Origin: Isoetes taiwanensis
Lineage: Eukaryota; Streptophyta; Lycopodiopsida; Isoetales; Isoetaceae
DNA length: 64,000 nucleotides
NCBI GenBank assembly: GCA_021234155.1
Contig: JAJEKV010000264.1
Location: forward strand, 372,001 to 436,000
Direction: 5' to 3'
The notes under the pieces: model-generated
Told to the model about the DNA's origin: nothing
Databases searched by the model: none
The model's input: only the letters and a program-made list of their open reading frames with translations
In this document: in pieces, positions 50,184 to 61,598 of the stretch
Numbering within the stretch: position 1 is the stretch's first letter
Layout: each line of letters opens with the position of its first letter
Position numbers and translations under genes: made by a program

Positions 50184-53123
50184 ATGGCTCAGCTTTCAAA
50201 CACAATAAGCTTCTTGCAAAAGTGCAGGAAACAAAAGGACCTAACTTCCGCGAAACATCTATATGCACAGGTTTGCCTTAGTGAGGCTGAAGATCGCCAA
50301 AGCATTGGAAATTATGTCATACCCATGTTTGTGGAATGTGGGAGCATATCTGATGCCCAGCAAGCTTTTAACACGTTATATTATCCTAATCAGCATTCAT
50401 GGACTTCTCTTATATCAGGTTACATGCAATGTGGGCAGTCAGACCGTGCCTTCATTATGTACAGGAAAATGCAAGAAGCTAGTGTACCTCCTAGCGATCA
50501 TACATTTACTGCATTACTGAAAGGGTGTGGCCGAGGAAAGGATGTTGAAAGAGGTCATCAAATTCACATGGAGGCCAAAAAACTGCAATTTGAAACAAAT
50601 CTTTTTGTTGGCAGTGCTTTGGTAGACATGTATTCTAAATGTGGACTACTTAGACAGGCACAAGAAGTTTTTGACAAGCTTCCCATTCGAGATGTCGTGT
50701 GTTGGACTGCACTTATTTCTGGATATGCTGAACACGGATCTGGCGAGGAAGCACTAAAAGGTTTTGAACAGATGCAACAGGAGGGCGTATCTTTAGATCC
50801 TTTCACTTTTGTTTGTAGCTTGAAAGCTTGTGCTATCATAGGTGATATAAACAGGGGCCGACAAATACACAAGGAAGTTTCCAAAAGAGGATTTGAAAGG
50901 GATGTTTTCGTAGGCAGTGCTCTGATTGACATGTACATGAAATGTAACTCTATTTTAGAGGCTAGAGTTATTTTTGACAAGCTGCCAGCACATAATGTTA
51001 TTTTATGGAACACATTACTAGCAGGATATGTCGAAAATGGATTCAACCAGGAAGTGCTAACTTGTTTCCAACTGATGTTGCATGAGGGTGTTTCTCCAGA
51101 TGGAGTTACATTTGTTTGTAGCCTCAAAGCTTGTGGGAACATGGCAGTACTAGACAGAGGACAAGAGATACACGCCAAGCTTGGACAAATGGGATATGAA
51201 AAGGATGTGATTGTTGGTCGTGCTTTGGTGGACATGTATGCAAAATGCAGATCAATTGCATTGGCACGGGAAGTCTTTGACAAGCTGCCATTTCGAGATA
51301 TCTTGACCTGGACTGCTCTAATTGCAGGGTATGTGGAAAATGGATCTGGCCAGGAAGCCCTGGATTGCTTTGGTCTCATGCAAGTTGAAGGCATATCTCC
51401 AGATTCCGTGATATACATTTGTTGCTTAAAAGCTTGCAATATCATACTGTCTATAATAAAAGGTCGGGAGTTACATTGTGAGATTGTACAAAGAGAGTTT
51501 GAGAAAGATATTTTCATTGGGAGCACTCTAATTGACATGTATGCTAAATGTGGCTCACTTGTTGATGCTGAAGTGGTGTTTGACAAGTTGCCAATTCAAA
51601 ATGCAGTCTCATGGAATACACTTATTGCAGGATATGCTGACAGTGATTGTGGACTGGAAGCACTGAAATGTTTTGAACAAATGAATATAGAAACTATATG
51701 TCCAAACGCTGCCACTTTCGTCTGCACTTTAAAAGCTTGTTGCAACATACAAGCCATGGACAAGGGACGGGAAATACATGCTGAAATTCTACAAAGGGGA
51801 TATGGAAATGACCATCTTGTAGCAAACACTTTGGTCGATATGTATGCTAAGTGTGGTTCACTAGTGGAAGCAGAGGATGTTTTTGATGCGATGGAAGTTA
51901 GGAGTATCGTGTCATGGAATGCTTTAATTGGAGGGTTTTCTGAGAAAGGGCCTTGCAGGGAGGCACTGAAATGTTTTAAACAGATGCAATTGGAGGGTAT
52001 ATCGCCAAATGCTGTCACGTTTTCGGGTGCATTAAAATCGTGTGGAAATATTGGAGCCATGGATAGAGGACAAGAAATGCATGTTGTGATTGGACAGCAA
52101 GGATATGACAAAGACATTTTGCTTGGAACCACATTACTTGATATGTATGCCAAAGGTGGTTCAGCTTGGGAAGCACGAAAAGTATTTGATAAGTTGCCAT
52201 TTCAGACGATTGTGTCATGGAATGCAATGATAAGAGCATATGGCATGAATTGTGAGGCCGACATGGCAGTGCAATGTTTTCATGACATGCAAAATCAGGA
52301 TATAAGGCCGGATTCTATTACCTTCATATGCCTTCTTACAGCATGCAGCCGTGCGAACCTAGTAAGTAAGGGGCAAGAGTATTTTGATGTGATGAGAAGC
52401 GAGTATGGCATCATTCCAACGATGGATCATTATGCTTGTATGGTTGACCTGCTTTCACGCTCTGGGTGCTTGTACAGGGCAGCAGGGTTCCTGCAGGCTG
52501 CAGCTTATTTTCCATTTGAAGAGGGGTTGACAGCTCTGCTTAGTGCCTGCAAAGTTTTTGGGGAAGTAGAATTAGGCCAGAAATGCTTTCAGCAGCTTGT
52601 TCACATGAATCCCAAATGTGCAGCTTCTTATGCACTCATGGCAAATATCTATTTAACCGCAGGCAGATGGGAAGATGCGAATAAAATAGAGGAGCTGAGA
52701 AAACGTGCAGGAGCAAAGAAGAAACCAGCAACAGCTCTAATAGAGGTGAACAAGGTGGTCCATGAATTTGTGATAGGACATGACAGGAGTGAAGAAATCT
52801 CAGCAATGTTGGAGACCCTGTATCTACGAATGAAAGAAGAAGGATATGTGCCAAATGTAGATCTCATTTTGGGGTCTGGCTGTGGCATTGGAAAAGAAGT
52901 AGAGTTGTGTGGACATGCAGAGAAATTGGCCATAGCTTTTGGGCTTCTCCATACTCCACAGGGGCAAACACTCCGTGTCAGTAAGAACTTACGAATGTGC
53001 AATGATTGTCATAATGCTACTAAAATCATATCCAAGATAGAGAGACGGGAGATCCTGCTAAGGGAGAGTAACTGGGTCCATCACTTCAAGGATGGTTTGT
53101 GTTCTTGTGGAGATGTATGGTGA
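50184..53123 (+). CDS. PPR-DYW RNA-editing factor 2 (PLS class, intronless, 979 aa)
   Basis: Paralogue of the gene at 19071. An in-frame TAG lies immediately upstream of ATG 50184, so the start is fixed unless an upstream exon exists. The protein begins MAQLSNTISFLQKCRKQKDL and is within PPR-like sequence at once, so no obvious transit peptide. It has the opening S-like motif (GNYVIPMFVECGS) and seven PLS triplets with P cores WTSLISGY, WTALISGY, WNTLLAGY, WTALIAGY, WNTLIAGY, WNALIGGF, WNAMIRAY. E1/E2 follow (LTALLSACKVFGEVELG; LMANIYLTAGRWEDANKIEE). The DYW domain is complete: PG-box region KKPATALIEV, HAEKLAIAFG (HxE), CNDCH (CxxCH), end CSCGDVW. Like gene 1 it has PA for PG and a terminal D-x-W with a hydrophobic residue for Tyr. 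Length and architecture match the other copy; the repeats differ in specificity-determining residues, so a different RNA target is expected. Confidence 0.95.
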   Translation: MAQLSNTISFLQKCRKQKDLTSAKHLYAQVCLSEAEDRQSIGNYVIPMFVECGSISDAQQAFNTLYYPNQHSWTSLISGYMQCGQSDRAFIMYRKMQEASVPPSDHTFTALLKGCGRGKDVERGHQIHMEAKKLQFETNLFVGSALVDMYSKCGLLRQAQEVFDKLPIRDVVCWTALISGYAEHGSGEEALKGFEQMQQEGVSLDPFTFVCSLKACAIIGDINRGRQIHKEVSKRGFERDVFVGSALIDMYMKCNSILEARVIFDKLPAHNVILWNTLLAGYVENGFNQEVLTCFQLMLHEGVSPDGVTFVCSLKACGNMAVLDRGQEIHAKLGQMGYEKDVIVGRALVDMYAKCRSIALAREVFDKLPFRDILTWTALIAGYVENGSGQEALDCFGLMQVEGISPDSVIYICCLKACNIILSIIKGRELHCEIVQREFEKDIFIGSTLIDMYAKCGSLVDAEVVFDKLPIQNAVSWNTLIAGYADSDCGLEALKCFEQMNIETICPNAATFVCTLKACCNIQAMDKGREIHAEILQRGYGNDHLVANTLVDMYAKCGSLVEAEDVFDAMEVRSIVSWNALIGGFSEKGPCREALKCFKQMQLEGISPNAVTFSGALKSCGNIGAMDRGQEMHVVIGQQGYDKDILLGTTLLDMYAKGGSAWEARKVFDKLPFQTIVSWNAMIRAYGMNCEADMAVQCFHDMQNQDIRPDSITFICLLTACSRANLVSKGQEYFDVMRSEYGIIPTMDHYACMVDLLSRSGCLYRAAGFLQAAAYFPFEEGLTALLSACKVFGEVELGQKCFQQLVHMNPKCAASYALMANIYLTAGRWEDANKIEELRKRAGAKKKPATALIEVNKVVHEFVIGHDRSEEISAMLETLYLRMKEEGYVPNVDLILGSGCGIGKEVELCGHAEKLAIAFGLLHTPQGQTLRVSKNLRMCNDCHNATKIISKIERREILLRESNWVHHFKDGLCSCGDVW

Positions 53124-53825
53124 TTGCCATGCAATTTTGTATTGAGCGAAGGTGTTATTTTCAAATCTTTGACACCCATAAGGCTGAAGGAAGTATATGA
53201 AGCAGGACTGCTTATTCTTCTTAGGTTATGAAACATAAATGCTTGTGACATGGAGGTCCAACTTGTATATACATTCTTTATTTAATCAAAAGTGATGAAC
53301 AGTTATTGTCTACAACTTCTTTGTGCACAAAGTTGGACCACACTAATCTTTGACTTTGGAAGCATCTACTCCTGGGCCTACTGAAACTCTTCTCATGAAT
53401 GGCATCTTGGGTGGTGCAAATTAGATGCATCATAATACATGCATGTAATTCTTTCTAGTTTATCTTTTCCAGGCATGGATGTAGTATTGTTTGGTGTGTG
53501 GGTTGTGATTTCTACCTCCTACTCGAGTAAATAAGGTTTTCAACTCTCATCATATTAAAATGGGACTCATTCTAGTCAATTTGAGAAACCAAAGATTTAA
53601 AGGGGTGTTGTAGTTGTTTGTAGATAGGCTAGGAGTATCATCTCTTGCATCACTTTAGGCATCACCTGCCCATAAGACTTTCAAGCATTCTAGAGCCACA
53701 AGAGGAACTATTACGTACGGTGGAATAAAGACTTTGGAAATCTATAAGTATCACTTGCTCAAACAAAGTTCAAATCAATGTTGCACTATGGGATTTGAAT
53801 TGAATTGAAATTGATGAAAGAAACC
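53124..53825. other. 3' flank of PPR gene 2
   Basis: Probable 3' UTR and spacer; no other gene recognised. Confidence 0.45.
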
Positions 53826-53965
53826 CAAGGAAGGAAGGAAGGAAGGAAGGAAAAATTTTTAACGTCCACGGAACCCAATCGGGTTATGGGACCAAGTACA
53901 TAAGGGACCGAAGTCCTGGACCGAAGTCCAAACAAGAACATGGGCCGAAGCCCTTAAACCAAAGC
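53826..53965 (-). mobile_element. Retroposon 3' end joined to (GGAA)n
   Basis: AAGGAAGGAAGGAAGGAAGG is followed by AAAAATTTTTAACGTCCACGG, then a small inverted pair GGACCGAAGTCC / GGACTTCGGTCC-like words. On the minus strand this is a 3' end ...ACGTTAAAAATTTTT plus (TTCC)n, parallel to the ends at 9480, 49335 and 63735. Confidence 0.55.
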
Positions 53966-54640
53966 ACAACGTGAGCTAGAACACAACCATCATGACCCGG
54001 ATTAAAAACCACCTGGGAAAAAACCGTTGCCAGGATGACTATGGCTGCTCACCGATCCAAAAATCCATGTTGTTGCACAAGCAACAAGCATACCTTCATA
54101 CCTCCAGCAGGCAAAGCTTCACCAAGCAACTCCGAACCGTAACCTCTTCACAACTGGGTGCTGGAAAACAGACGCCCCCAACGCCAATCGCCCAGACACG
54201 CAGGGAAGGCGGCGCTCAGAAAAACCGCTCAGGGAAATCGCCCATCGGAGGTGCCTCCTCACCCATCCACCAGCCCTGCGCCAAGGCGCCAGCACCCCCA
54301 GGTATGCGCGCAGGCGGACATCCACTCAGGCACACACAGGGGCGCCATCCTTCACTGCCGCTGCTCCAACGCCATCCATCACTGCATCCGCTCGGGCAGG
54401 CCTCAGGCAGCGCCTCAGGCAGGCGCCAGGCGCCAGGCGCCAGGCGGAGGCGCCAAGGCATAGGGGGAAGGGGTCGAGGGAGAGAGCCAATGATATACTA
54501 TCTAGTACTTCTCTCTTTATCACGTTATCCAAATATGGTACAAAAGAGGATGAAATTCATCAAACAATCTATTTTAGATGATTGTATATCAGAAAAAAGA
54601 AAACTATGAATTTATAGCACCTGTATAACGCATTCCTTAC
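53966..54640. repeat. GC-rich segment with GGCGCCA minisatellite
   Basis: 54150-54480 is much more GC-rich than the rest. 54415-54462 contains CAGGCGCCAGGCGCCAGGCG repeats. Open frames on both strands (Arg/Pro/Ala-rich) are composition artefacts. It may be the body of a retroposon whose 3' end is at 53826. Confidence 0.55.
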
Positions 54641-54905
54641 ATTGTTGAGAATAAATTGACGAGGAAGAGAAACCATATTGTGTTGTTGAGATGGATTCAG
54701 CTAAAACGTCGCGAACTCTTTCTACAAACTTCTTAGCAAAGATCTTGTAAACATAGGAAAGCAATATAATAGGTCACCAGCCATAACTAACCTTGGGTTC
54801 CTTGATCTTTGGAATGAGGAAGATACAACCCGTGTTCAAAAATCTTATCAAGGTACCTAAATCTCTAAAATTCACATAAAGCATCATACAGATCATGCTC
54901 CAATC
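54641..54905 (-). mobile_element. LINE reverse-transcriptase fragment (N-terminal RT motifs)
   Basis: Minus-strand reading gives RDLGTLIRFLNTGCIFLIPK, IKEPKVSYGW, a stop, PIILLSYVYKIFAKKFVERV, corresponding to the start of LINE RT (..LIPK..P.....RPI.L....YKI..K....R). Opposite in strand to the next fragment. Confidence 0.7.
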
Positions 54906-56095
54906 AATCAGATAAGACCAAAGTGATTGTGTTTGGGGCAAACAAGACTGATCCTTTAAAATTCTATTATCAAGGTGAACTTGTAGAAATTACCAATAGC
55001 TACAAGTACCTTGGGATATTAGTGGATAAGAGTCCAAATTGGAACCAAGCAGTGGAGCAAAAAGTAAACGGTGGCCTCAAAGCACTATATGCAATGCAGC
55101 GTAGATGTGCCAAAGCAGAGATATGGAACTTTAACGTGAAAAGAATCTTTTATATAGCACTGGTCCAATCCTTTTAGTTTTGTATGGATGTGAAGTATGG
55201 GGTCCTGGATTGGCATTGGATACTGGAAAAAGGTTGAGAAAGTTCAAAAGAAATTCTTTCGGTCTGAACTTGAAACAAACATGCAAACTCCCTATGATAT
55301 GAGGTTAGCAAATGTGGGATGCTTACATTGGAAGCAGAGGCGCTTTGCAGATTCCTTAATTATGTCTATAAGGTGTTGTATATTATGTCTGAAGAAAGTT
55401 TACCACGCTTGGCTTTGGAGGAGACACGGGCAAAGGGCTAGTTTGCTGATGCCACTCAGTGGATGGCATGATGGGGGATGAATATTAATGATTTAGCTTT
55501 GCACATGAAGATGATATCCGCACATGGGTCAAAATGAATGTTCTTCATAGGACATGGAGAGATGGAGCAGTAAAAAAGAAGTTTTATAGGACCCATATTA
55601 ATCCTACATTGCAAGAGGCAAAGTATTTGTTAGAGGGGATTTCCATGAAGCATAGACATGCCATCTGCAGGACGAGGCTGAGCTCATATAGGCTTGGTAT
55701 TGAAGTAGGCAGGTAGAATGACATTCCTCACGAGCTTATATTGTGTAAGATATGTGAGGCAGGGATACTTGAAAATGAGGAACATGTACTTCTACATTGC
55801 CATCCTTACAGAGATATTCAAGAGAAGTATGATGTATGTGTTGACATATTGATGGCTTTCTTTGACTTTCCAGGATCACGTATTGGGAGATGTATCATTG
55901 ACATTTTAGAGCGTAGGGATGATGTTTTAAGAACCTTAAAAGTAGATAAGTTAGAGATATGAGAGACTAACGCATTACTATCAGAGGATGCATTAGATAA
56001 TTTGTATTATAATGTTGAATGTACAAGTTGAACGTCTCATAGACCTGGCGGTCTCACAGACGCGATAATCAAATTTCATTTCATTTCATTTTTCA
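54906..56095 (+). mobile_element. LINE 3' half with (TTTCA)n tail
   Basis: Plus-strand pieces: KVIVFGANKTDP, ITNSYKYLGILVDKSPNW, VEKVQKKFFRSELETN, MNVLHRTWRDGAVKKKFY, then CKICEAGILENEEHVLLHC and the C-terminus to 55962. The YKYLG block and the zinc motif (C-x2-C...H-x4-C) correspond closely to those of the minus-strand LINE at 46740-49325, so both belong to one clade. RT catalytic motifs are missing (5' truncation). The 3' end is a TTTCATTTCATTTCATT repeat at 56072-56092. Confidence 0.85.
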
Positions 56096-57075
56096 AGAGA
56101 ACCACAATCTCTTTCAATTCCATCTTCATAATATTAGACATAAGAAGTAATCTCTGCTCTTAGAGATAATACAATGTACCTTAGTCAAAACAATAGATTG
56201 CATGTCCTCTGGAAAAGGTATTATATAGTTGTCTTGCGAAGAATGAAGAAAAATCCTGATGTGGCTATGCTGCTTAGGATGCAGAGGATCAGAGATAAGA
56301 GAGATATCCGGCAACACCCAAGGATGTACAGATCTAGTGGGTTTCCTTCTCGTTGCAATAGCAAAGAAGAAGCGCGTGTATCTATCTCTATTCTTGAACC
56401 AATGCGACTCTGTCTCTCACTTTGGCTTCGGTAACTTTCACATCCATAGCCTTAATTTGAGATGGCAACTCCTTTTCTCTAACTCAGATAGTGGCATCAG
56501 CACGGTGGATCTCCAATTCTTAATACAATGAAGTCACTAGAACTCAGATAGCAACTCAATGATACAATGAATTCAGATACTCTAACTTCTGTAGCCCCGA
56601 CTCTTTCCCACTCTTTTGCAAAAGACTTCATTTGCACAACCACTGCAACTATCTCAAAAATGCCCCTACGAGGTGAGAAAGCTCGAGACCAGACCCAATT
56701 AGAGACAACTTCAAAATCATCATCCTCTAGGTACTTGACATTAAGCTTGAAATAACTTTTGGTTGGTCAGTGAAAAGTAGCCACATCACTAGAAAGAGGT
56801 TGCGACTCATGATCAGACACAGAGCTATCCAGAAAATTCAAAAGACGAAAGTCTGCGAGCAAAGCTATTGCATAATCATTGAAATATCCCCTATCATGCT
56901 TTGCATGAGCTTTGCTTGTCCAACCATTACACAACATGAAGGACGGTTCTCCATTGATCTCTCTAAGCTGAAAATCACGTAAAAAGTGTAACCATTGTTC
57001 TCTCTGGAATCCTGTGCACCACTTTAGATCTCTAATGTGACGTTTCCATCCATTATATGCCTTGTATAAATACAA
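56096..57075 (-). pseudogene. Unknown minus-strand protein fragment, perhaps retroelement
   Basis: The frame 57075-56767 encodes YNGWKRHIRDLKWCTGFQRE, EINGEPSFMLCNGWTSKAHA, then YFNDYAIALLADFRLLNF. After a stop it continues in the same style: VKYLEDDDFEVVSNWVWSRA, FEIVAVVVQMKSFAKEWERV, with another piece at 56317-56126. It is protein-like over about 300 codons with several stops. No family recognised; a LINE ORF1 or Gag-type origin is possible. Confidence 0.35.
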
Positions 57076-57335
57076 GTAACATATAATACATAGCTAAGTC
57101 ACGAGTACCCCACCATACCCTAGATGTCTCAATACGAGTCTAGCTATGTTAGGATTAAATATTAATTAATGTAAAAGCCCATTATGCTGAATTAGTTATT
57201 AACGTGTAATTAACTATGTTAGTTAATTATTAGTAGTTTAGTTTAGCAACTGACACCTAATCTAAATTGATTGGGCAAGGGAAAATTGCTAATTAAGGGC
57301 ATTATGGGTTCAACCAAATTAAGGCCTAGATCTCA
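57076..57335. other. Unassigned spacer
   Basis: AT-rich (ttaattaa words), no feature recognised. Confidence 0.4.
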
Positions 57336-57648
57336 ACAATCAGCTAGAAAGGAATTCCCCAAGACAACTAGAATGAGGCAGGACTAACACCCTGCACAAA
57401 AATAGAATGCACCCAAGATCATACCCCATGCCCAATAGCTGAATAGACGCCATATCTAGGCTTGTCATTCATCATAGTAGCAGTATACAATGTTTTGAAG
57501 AATAGAGGGGGTAGCCGACCATAGGAACAATATCGGACTAATATAGAAGGGTAATGGCAACAACTTCTCATCGGGATAAAAAACCCCGCCCTTTCGGGTT
57601 TTCGAGGAAAACCCTAATGAGAAATGGTCGCCAACAACTTTGAATGTG

Positions 57649-57812
57649 TTGCCTGGAAAACCGAAGGAGATGGGTTGATGGCGAACACAAATATAGCAGG
57701 ACCCCAGAAGACGGCGGAATCCTGGAATGAGTTGCCTGGAGAACCGAAAGAGGTAGGTTGATGGCGAACACAAATATAGATGGACCCCAGAAGACAGTGG
57801 AAGCCTGGAAGC
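57649..57812. repeat. ~80-bp unit in two tandem copies
   Basis: GTTGCCTGGAAAACCGAAGG...GGTTGATGGCGAACACAAAT...GACCCCAGAAGAC occurs at 57649 and again at 57731 with minor changes. Confidence 0.85.
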
Positions 57813-58179
57813 AACACAAAGAACCCCTAAAAAACACCCGTGAATGGTGAGAGAAAAGCAAACTCATGCCCCCACGCAGCAGGGCGGGAAGGGAGGGAAG
57901 CAACGCGAATAGAAGAAGAGCTGATGTGAGAAGATGCCGATAACCGGTCCAAAAGAGGAAATGGCCTTATATAGTACCTCGTCCCTTACCAGAATGGCGA
58001 TCCGATGGCTCGAATCGATGCTATTCTGGGAAGGGACTCGCAAGAGACACAAAACCGGCTGACTACCAGAGAACTTCCTCAACTATAAGCCGATGGCCTG
58101 CAAGCAACACAAAGAACTCCAAAAAACACCCGTGCATGATTAAAGAAAATCTAACATGTAGCAGAAGAAGAGAGCAGCA

Positions 58180-58445
58180 CCCAATAGGGTGGAGAACAGC
58201 ATCACCCAACGGGTGGAAAACAATTACGTAAAAAGAAATATGCGTCACCCTCGAGGTGGAAATAAACAGCAGCACCCGCAAGTGGAGATAGCATCACCCA
58301 TAGGGTGGAGAAAAACGGCACCCAATGGGTGGATAACAATCATATAAAAAGAAATATGCGTCACCCTCGAGGTGGAAATAAACAGCATCCCTGGAGGATG
58401 GAGAAAAAGTGTCACCCAGCGGGCGGAAGAAAACATGATAAATAG
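58180..58445. repeat. Hairpin-forming CACCC-GGGTGG minisatellite
   Basis: Units of about 22-40 bp carry CACCCAATAGGGTGG, CACCCAACGGGTGG, CACCCTCGAGGTGG and similar short inverted pairs separated by GGAAATAAACAGCA or GAGAAAAA. A shorter version of the same array is at 62275-62390. Confidence 0.8.
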
Positions 58446-59038
58446 AAATGTGCGTCACCATCTCGGTGGAAATAAACAGCACCACCCACAAAAAATGGTC
58501 CAATCGAAACCCATGTCACAAAATTGCAATGGAGTGACAAATGCAATATTTGGCACAGCCAGACACAGCTAAATAGCAAAATATGATGTATAATGATAGC
58601 ACAATGCACAATGATAGCACAATTCACTGTGAAAAAAGAGCTCAACAGCGAGCTAGAAATGAAGTTCCCGGCAAATGATGCATAATGATAGGAATGCACA
58701 ACGCACAATGAAAGCACAATGTCCAGGAAAAAAGATCTCAACAACCGGCGAAAAATAAATGCCCCAAGACAACTAGAATTAGGCAGGACTGCACAAAATC
58801 AGAATGCGCCCAAGATAACACCTCATGCACAATAACCCAATATACGCGACATCTAGAGAAAGATAAGCATCAATATAAAACCGTAAAAAAGAACGACAAG
58901 AACACGAAAACAAACTAAAAGTGGCCAAATAAAACGTGCTTCCGACAAAAAATGCAATACACTCCATGCAGGACCAAATGCACCAATAGGAATGATACTT
59001 TTACAGAACGAGGAAGACGTAGCGAGAGTGGGAAGAAG

Positions 59039-59182
59039 AGGAGCACGCGCAGCATCATGTAGAACTCCCCGAGCCGCAACTGCCGAGGCTCCGCCGCAAC
59101 GAGCAGAATGTGTACCATATTGGGATGGATCCAGGCCGATAGCAAGAAGACAACCCTTCCACCATAAGCGGGCCATCAGATA
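59039..59182 (-). mobile_element. Tyrosine-recombinase fragment A (H-x-x-R block)
   Basis: Minus-strand translation YLMARLWWKGCLLAIGLDPS, QYGTHSARCGGASAVAARGV matches the box-II region of tyrosine recombinases (consensus YGTHS.RRGGAT..A..GV) with the catalytic H-S-A-R retained; the second Arg of RRGG is Cys. It is followed by HDAARAPLLPTLATSS, which is the next block out of frame after a ~16-base loss compared with fragment B. Such enzymes occur in Crypton and DIRS-like elements. The upstream catalytic Arg is not seen. Confidence 0.6.
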
Positions 59183-60499
59183 GGATAAAGGGCGCAGAGA
59201 GGATGGAGAATATAAGCCCGAAGACGAGGAGTATGATGCAAAAAAATAAAATAAAATGAACAAGGTTGAGTTAGAGTCATGTTGTGCGAAATGTCTACCC
59301 AGATATGACCAAATATAGGCACACTAAATAAAGCAACTAAGCAGCATTTATAGAAATGAGGGAGGAGGTAAAGTTGGAGGAGGGATGAGGAAAAGTTAGA
59401 GGTGGCAGACATATTAGCGTAAAGTCAAAAGTCACGAGGAAGGTCAAGAAGCAAAATGAGGTTGGCATCAAATAGAAGTACCTAGCAAAGAGGTAATAAG
59501 GCTGCAAAATGGTCTGGAACAAGAATAGGAGAGTGAAGGTGAATATTAAGAGAGCCAAGGTCTGGTCAGGCTAGCAGAGTTAGATTCACCTCATATTCGA
59601 AAAACAATATATATGTGCAAAAACATATCCTATGGAAAACCCTCTAGTGATCAAGTTAAATCCATGCGAATGCACCCATAAGGTAAAAAAGCAAATGCTC
59701 GAGCATCATCCTGAAGAAATTTCAAACCAACTGAACGACACACATGAGAACAACCGCATAGGAAAACCCTTTCATAAATAACTTAGGACCATGCAAAAAT
59801 GCCTGAAAAGTTAGGAATAAATGCCCCCAATCATGGAAACTCCGGCCACAAAAATTCCCGATAGTTCTAATAATGTAGAAAAAACTCAATAGAATTGAGA
59901 TGCAGAGAAAGACAAGTAGCAAACCGCAAAATAGATAGCATGATGAGCCGGATCCAGCTTCAATTCCCACAAATAGAACGAGGGACGAGGTGGAAGTCGA
60001 GGTAGAGGTCGCAGACACGGGAGCACCAAGTCAAGAGGAAGGTTAAGAACCCTGAACATAAGCCTGAAGATGAGGAGTATGACGAAAACAATGGACAAGG
60101 ACAAGTCGAGTTAGACTCATGTTATACGAAATAACAGCCCAGAGATGACCACCTATAGGCACCCTAAACAAATGAAATAAGTAGCAGTTAGAGAAACAAG
60201 GGATGAGCTAAAGTCAAAGGTGGCAGACATAAAGAGGCTCAAAACACAAGAATGAGAAGATGGCTATGGTCCCATGAAGAGTAAAATGGAGGGTCTATGT
60301 CAAAGGCAAGGTGAGAGACATAGAAGAGATAGGAGCCGAAAGTGCAGCGCCCAATATAATACCTTGTGTATACCAGGTAAGCCCGCCACGATGACGAATC
60401 TAAGGAGGCGCCCCGGCATGCCAACGAGAACGGCAACAAGGCGATGAAAAACAAACTATGTTAATGCGTACAATGCATACATGCAGCCCAGAGCGATGC

Positions 60500-60600
60500 A
60501 ATCCTTCGGAAGTTCGTATATGAATGCAGATCACGGACTTATGTCCGTGGATATCTTTCTTATTTGAATACAGATCACGGACTGAAGTCCGTGAATGTGG
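60500..60600. repeat. Twofold hairpin repeat GATCACGGACT...GTCCGTG
   Basis: CAGATCACGGACTTATGTCCGTGGA and CAGATCACGGACTGAAGTCC occur 48 bp apart; each folds on itself. Resembles the paired GGACCGAAGTCC words at 53910. Confidence 0.55.
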
Positions 60601-61472
60601 CTGGTGTCCTTTCTTAACCTTTATCTAACATGGGCCAACATTCAGATGGTGATAAGTCATCAAGGGAAAGTGGAACCCTTCATCATGGGACGCTTCAAGA
60701 ACATGACGCCAAAACTGCAACTTGCCAAAAAATGAGGCTTAAGTTTGAAGAAAAGTAGGATGGCTATGCACAAGCAATGTACGTCAAATGTGAGACCAAA
60801 ATCAAGGTGAGGTTCTAGCCAAGTGAACGATGAAACGAAAGTCAACAGTGACGAGGTCCCAGTGGAGTGCTAGGAGGTTAGCCATATGGTAGAATGACGA
60901 CGTAGAAGGACATATGGTGAGCAAAGCTAGTGCCGTACAGATGGTCTGCAATAAGAAAGCCAACGAGGGAAAGTACATGTTAAAGGAAATGAAAACACAA
61001 TGAGCATGTAATGTTACATATTGTGAGCAAAGCTATTCACGGAAATATAAACCTACTGCGAATATGACACAGTGAAGCTAACAAAAACAAAGAATCTCCC
61101 AAATCCATAAAATTGGTACACCTAACAACATCACCCGTCACCCATGTTCAAGAACAGAGAATACAACTTCGTGAAGCAATAAAATAATTGCGCTAATAAA
61201 GTGAACAAAGGAACCAACAAACACTAGAGCTCCCGGATGATCATGCCAAAAAAAAAAAGAAAAAATCGTAAACGCAACCCCAAATATTCAAATCCAAGTA
61301 TAGGACCAAAACCAAATACATAATATACATATAAGAAATTTAGCCACAAAGGACAAAGAGGTGGAAAACATGTCACAAAATACTTTAATGGGACAGAAAA
61401 GGACGCAAAAAATTTAAATGGAACGACGAGAGAGAGAGAGAGAGGGAGGGAGGGAGGGAGGGAGAGAGAGTC

Positions 61473-61598
61473 GCCGCGAAACCTCCAAGCGTTGAGTTGG
61501 GCACGAAGCACGTAGCGAGAGTGAGAAGAAGAGGAGCGCCAGCGACCGTGAGCGCACGCAGCATCATGTGGAACCCCCCAAGAACTCCCAATGTGTGC
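61473..61598 (-). mobile_element. Tyrosine-recombinase fragment B (GRW...Y block)
   Basis: Minus-strand translation SSWGVPHDAACAHGRWRSSS, SHSRYVLRAQLNAWRFRG matches the final block of tyrosine recombinases (GV.....HGRWRS....RYV) including HGRW and a Tyr in the nucleophile position. The nucleotides overlap in sequence with fragment A (GCAGCATCATGTGGAAC), so A and B come from copies of one element that decayed in different ways. Confidence 0.6.

Noticed and set aside
54119-54532. Several Arg/Pro/Ala-rich ORFs in a GC-rich stretch
   Set aside because: Open on both strands because GC-rich sequence lacks stops; no motif.
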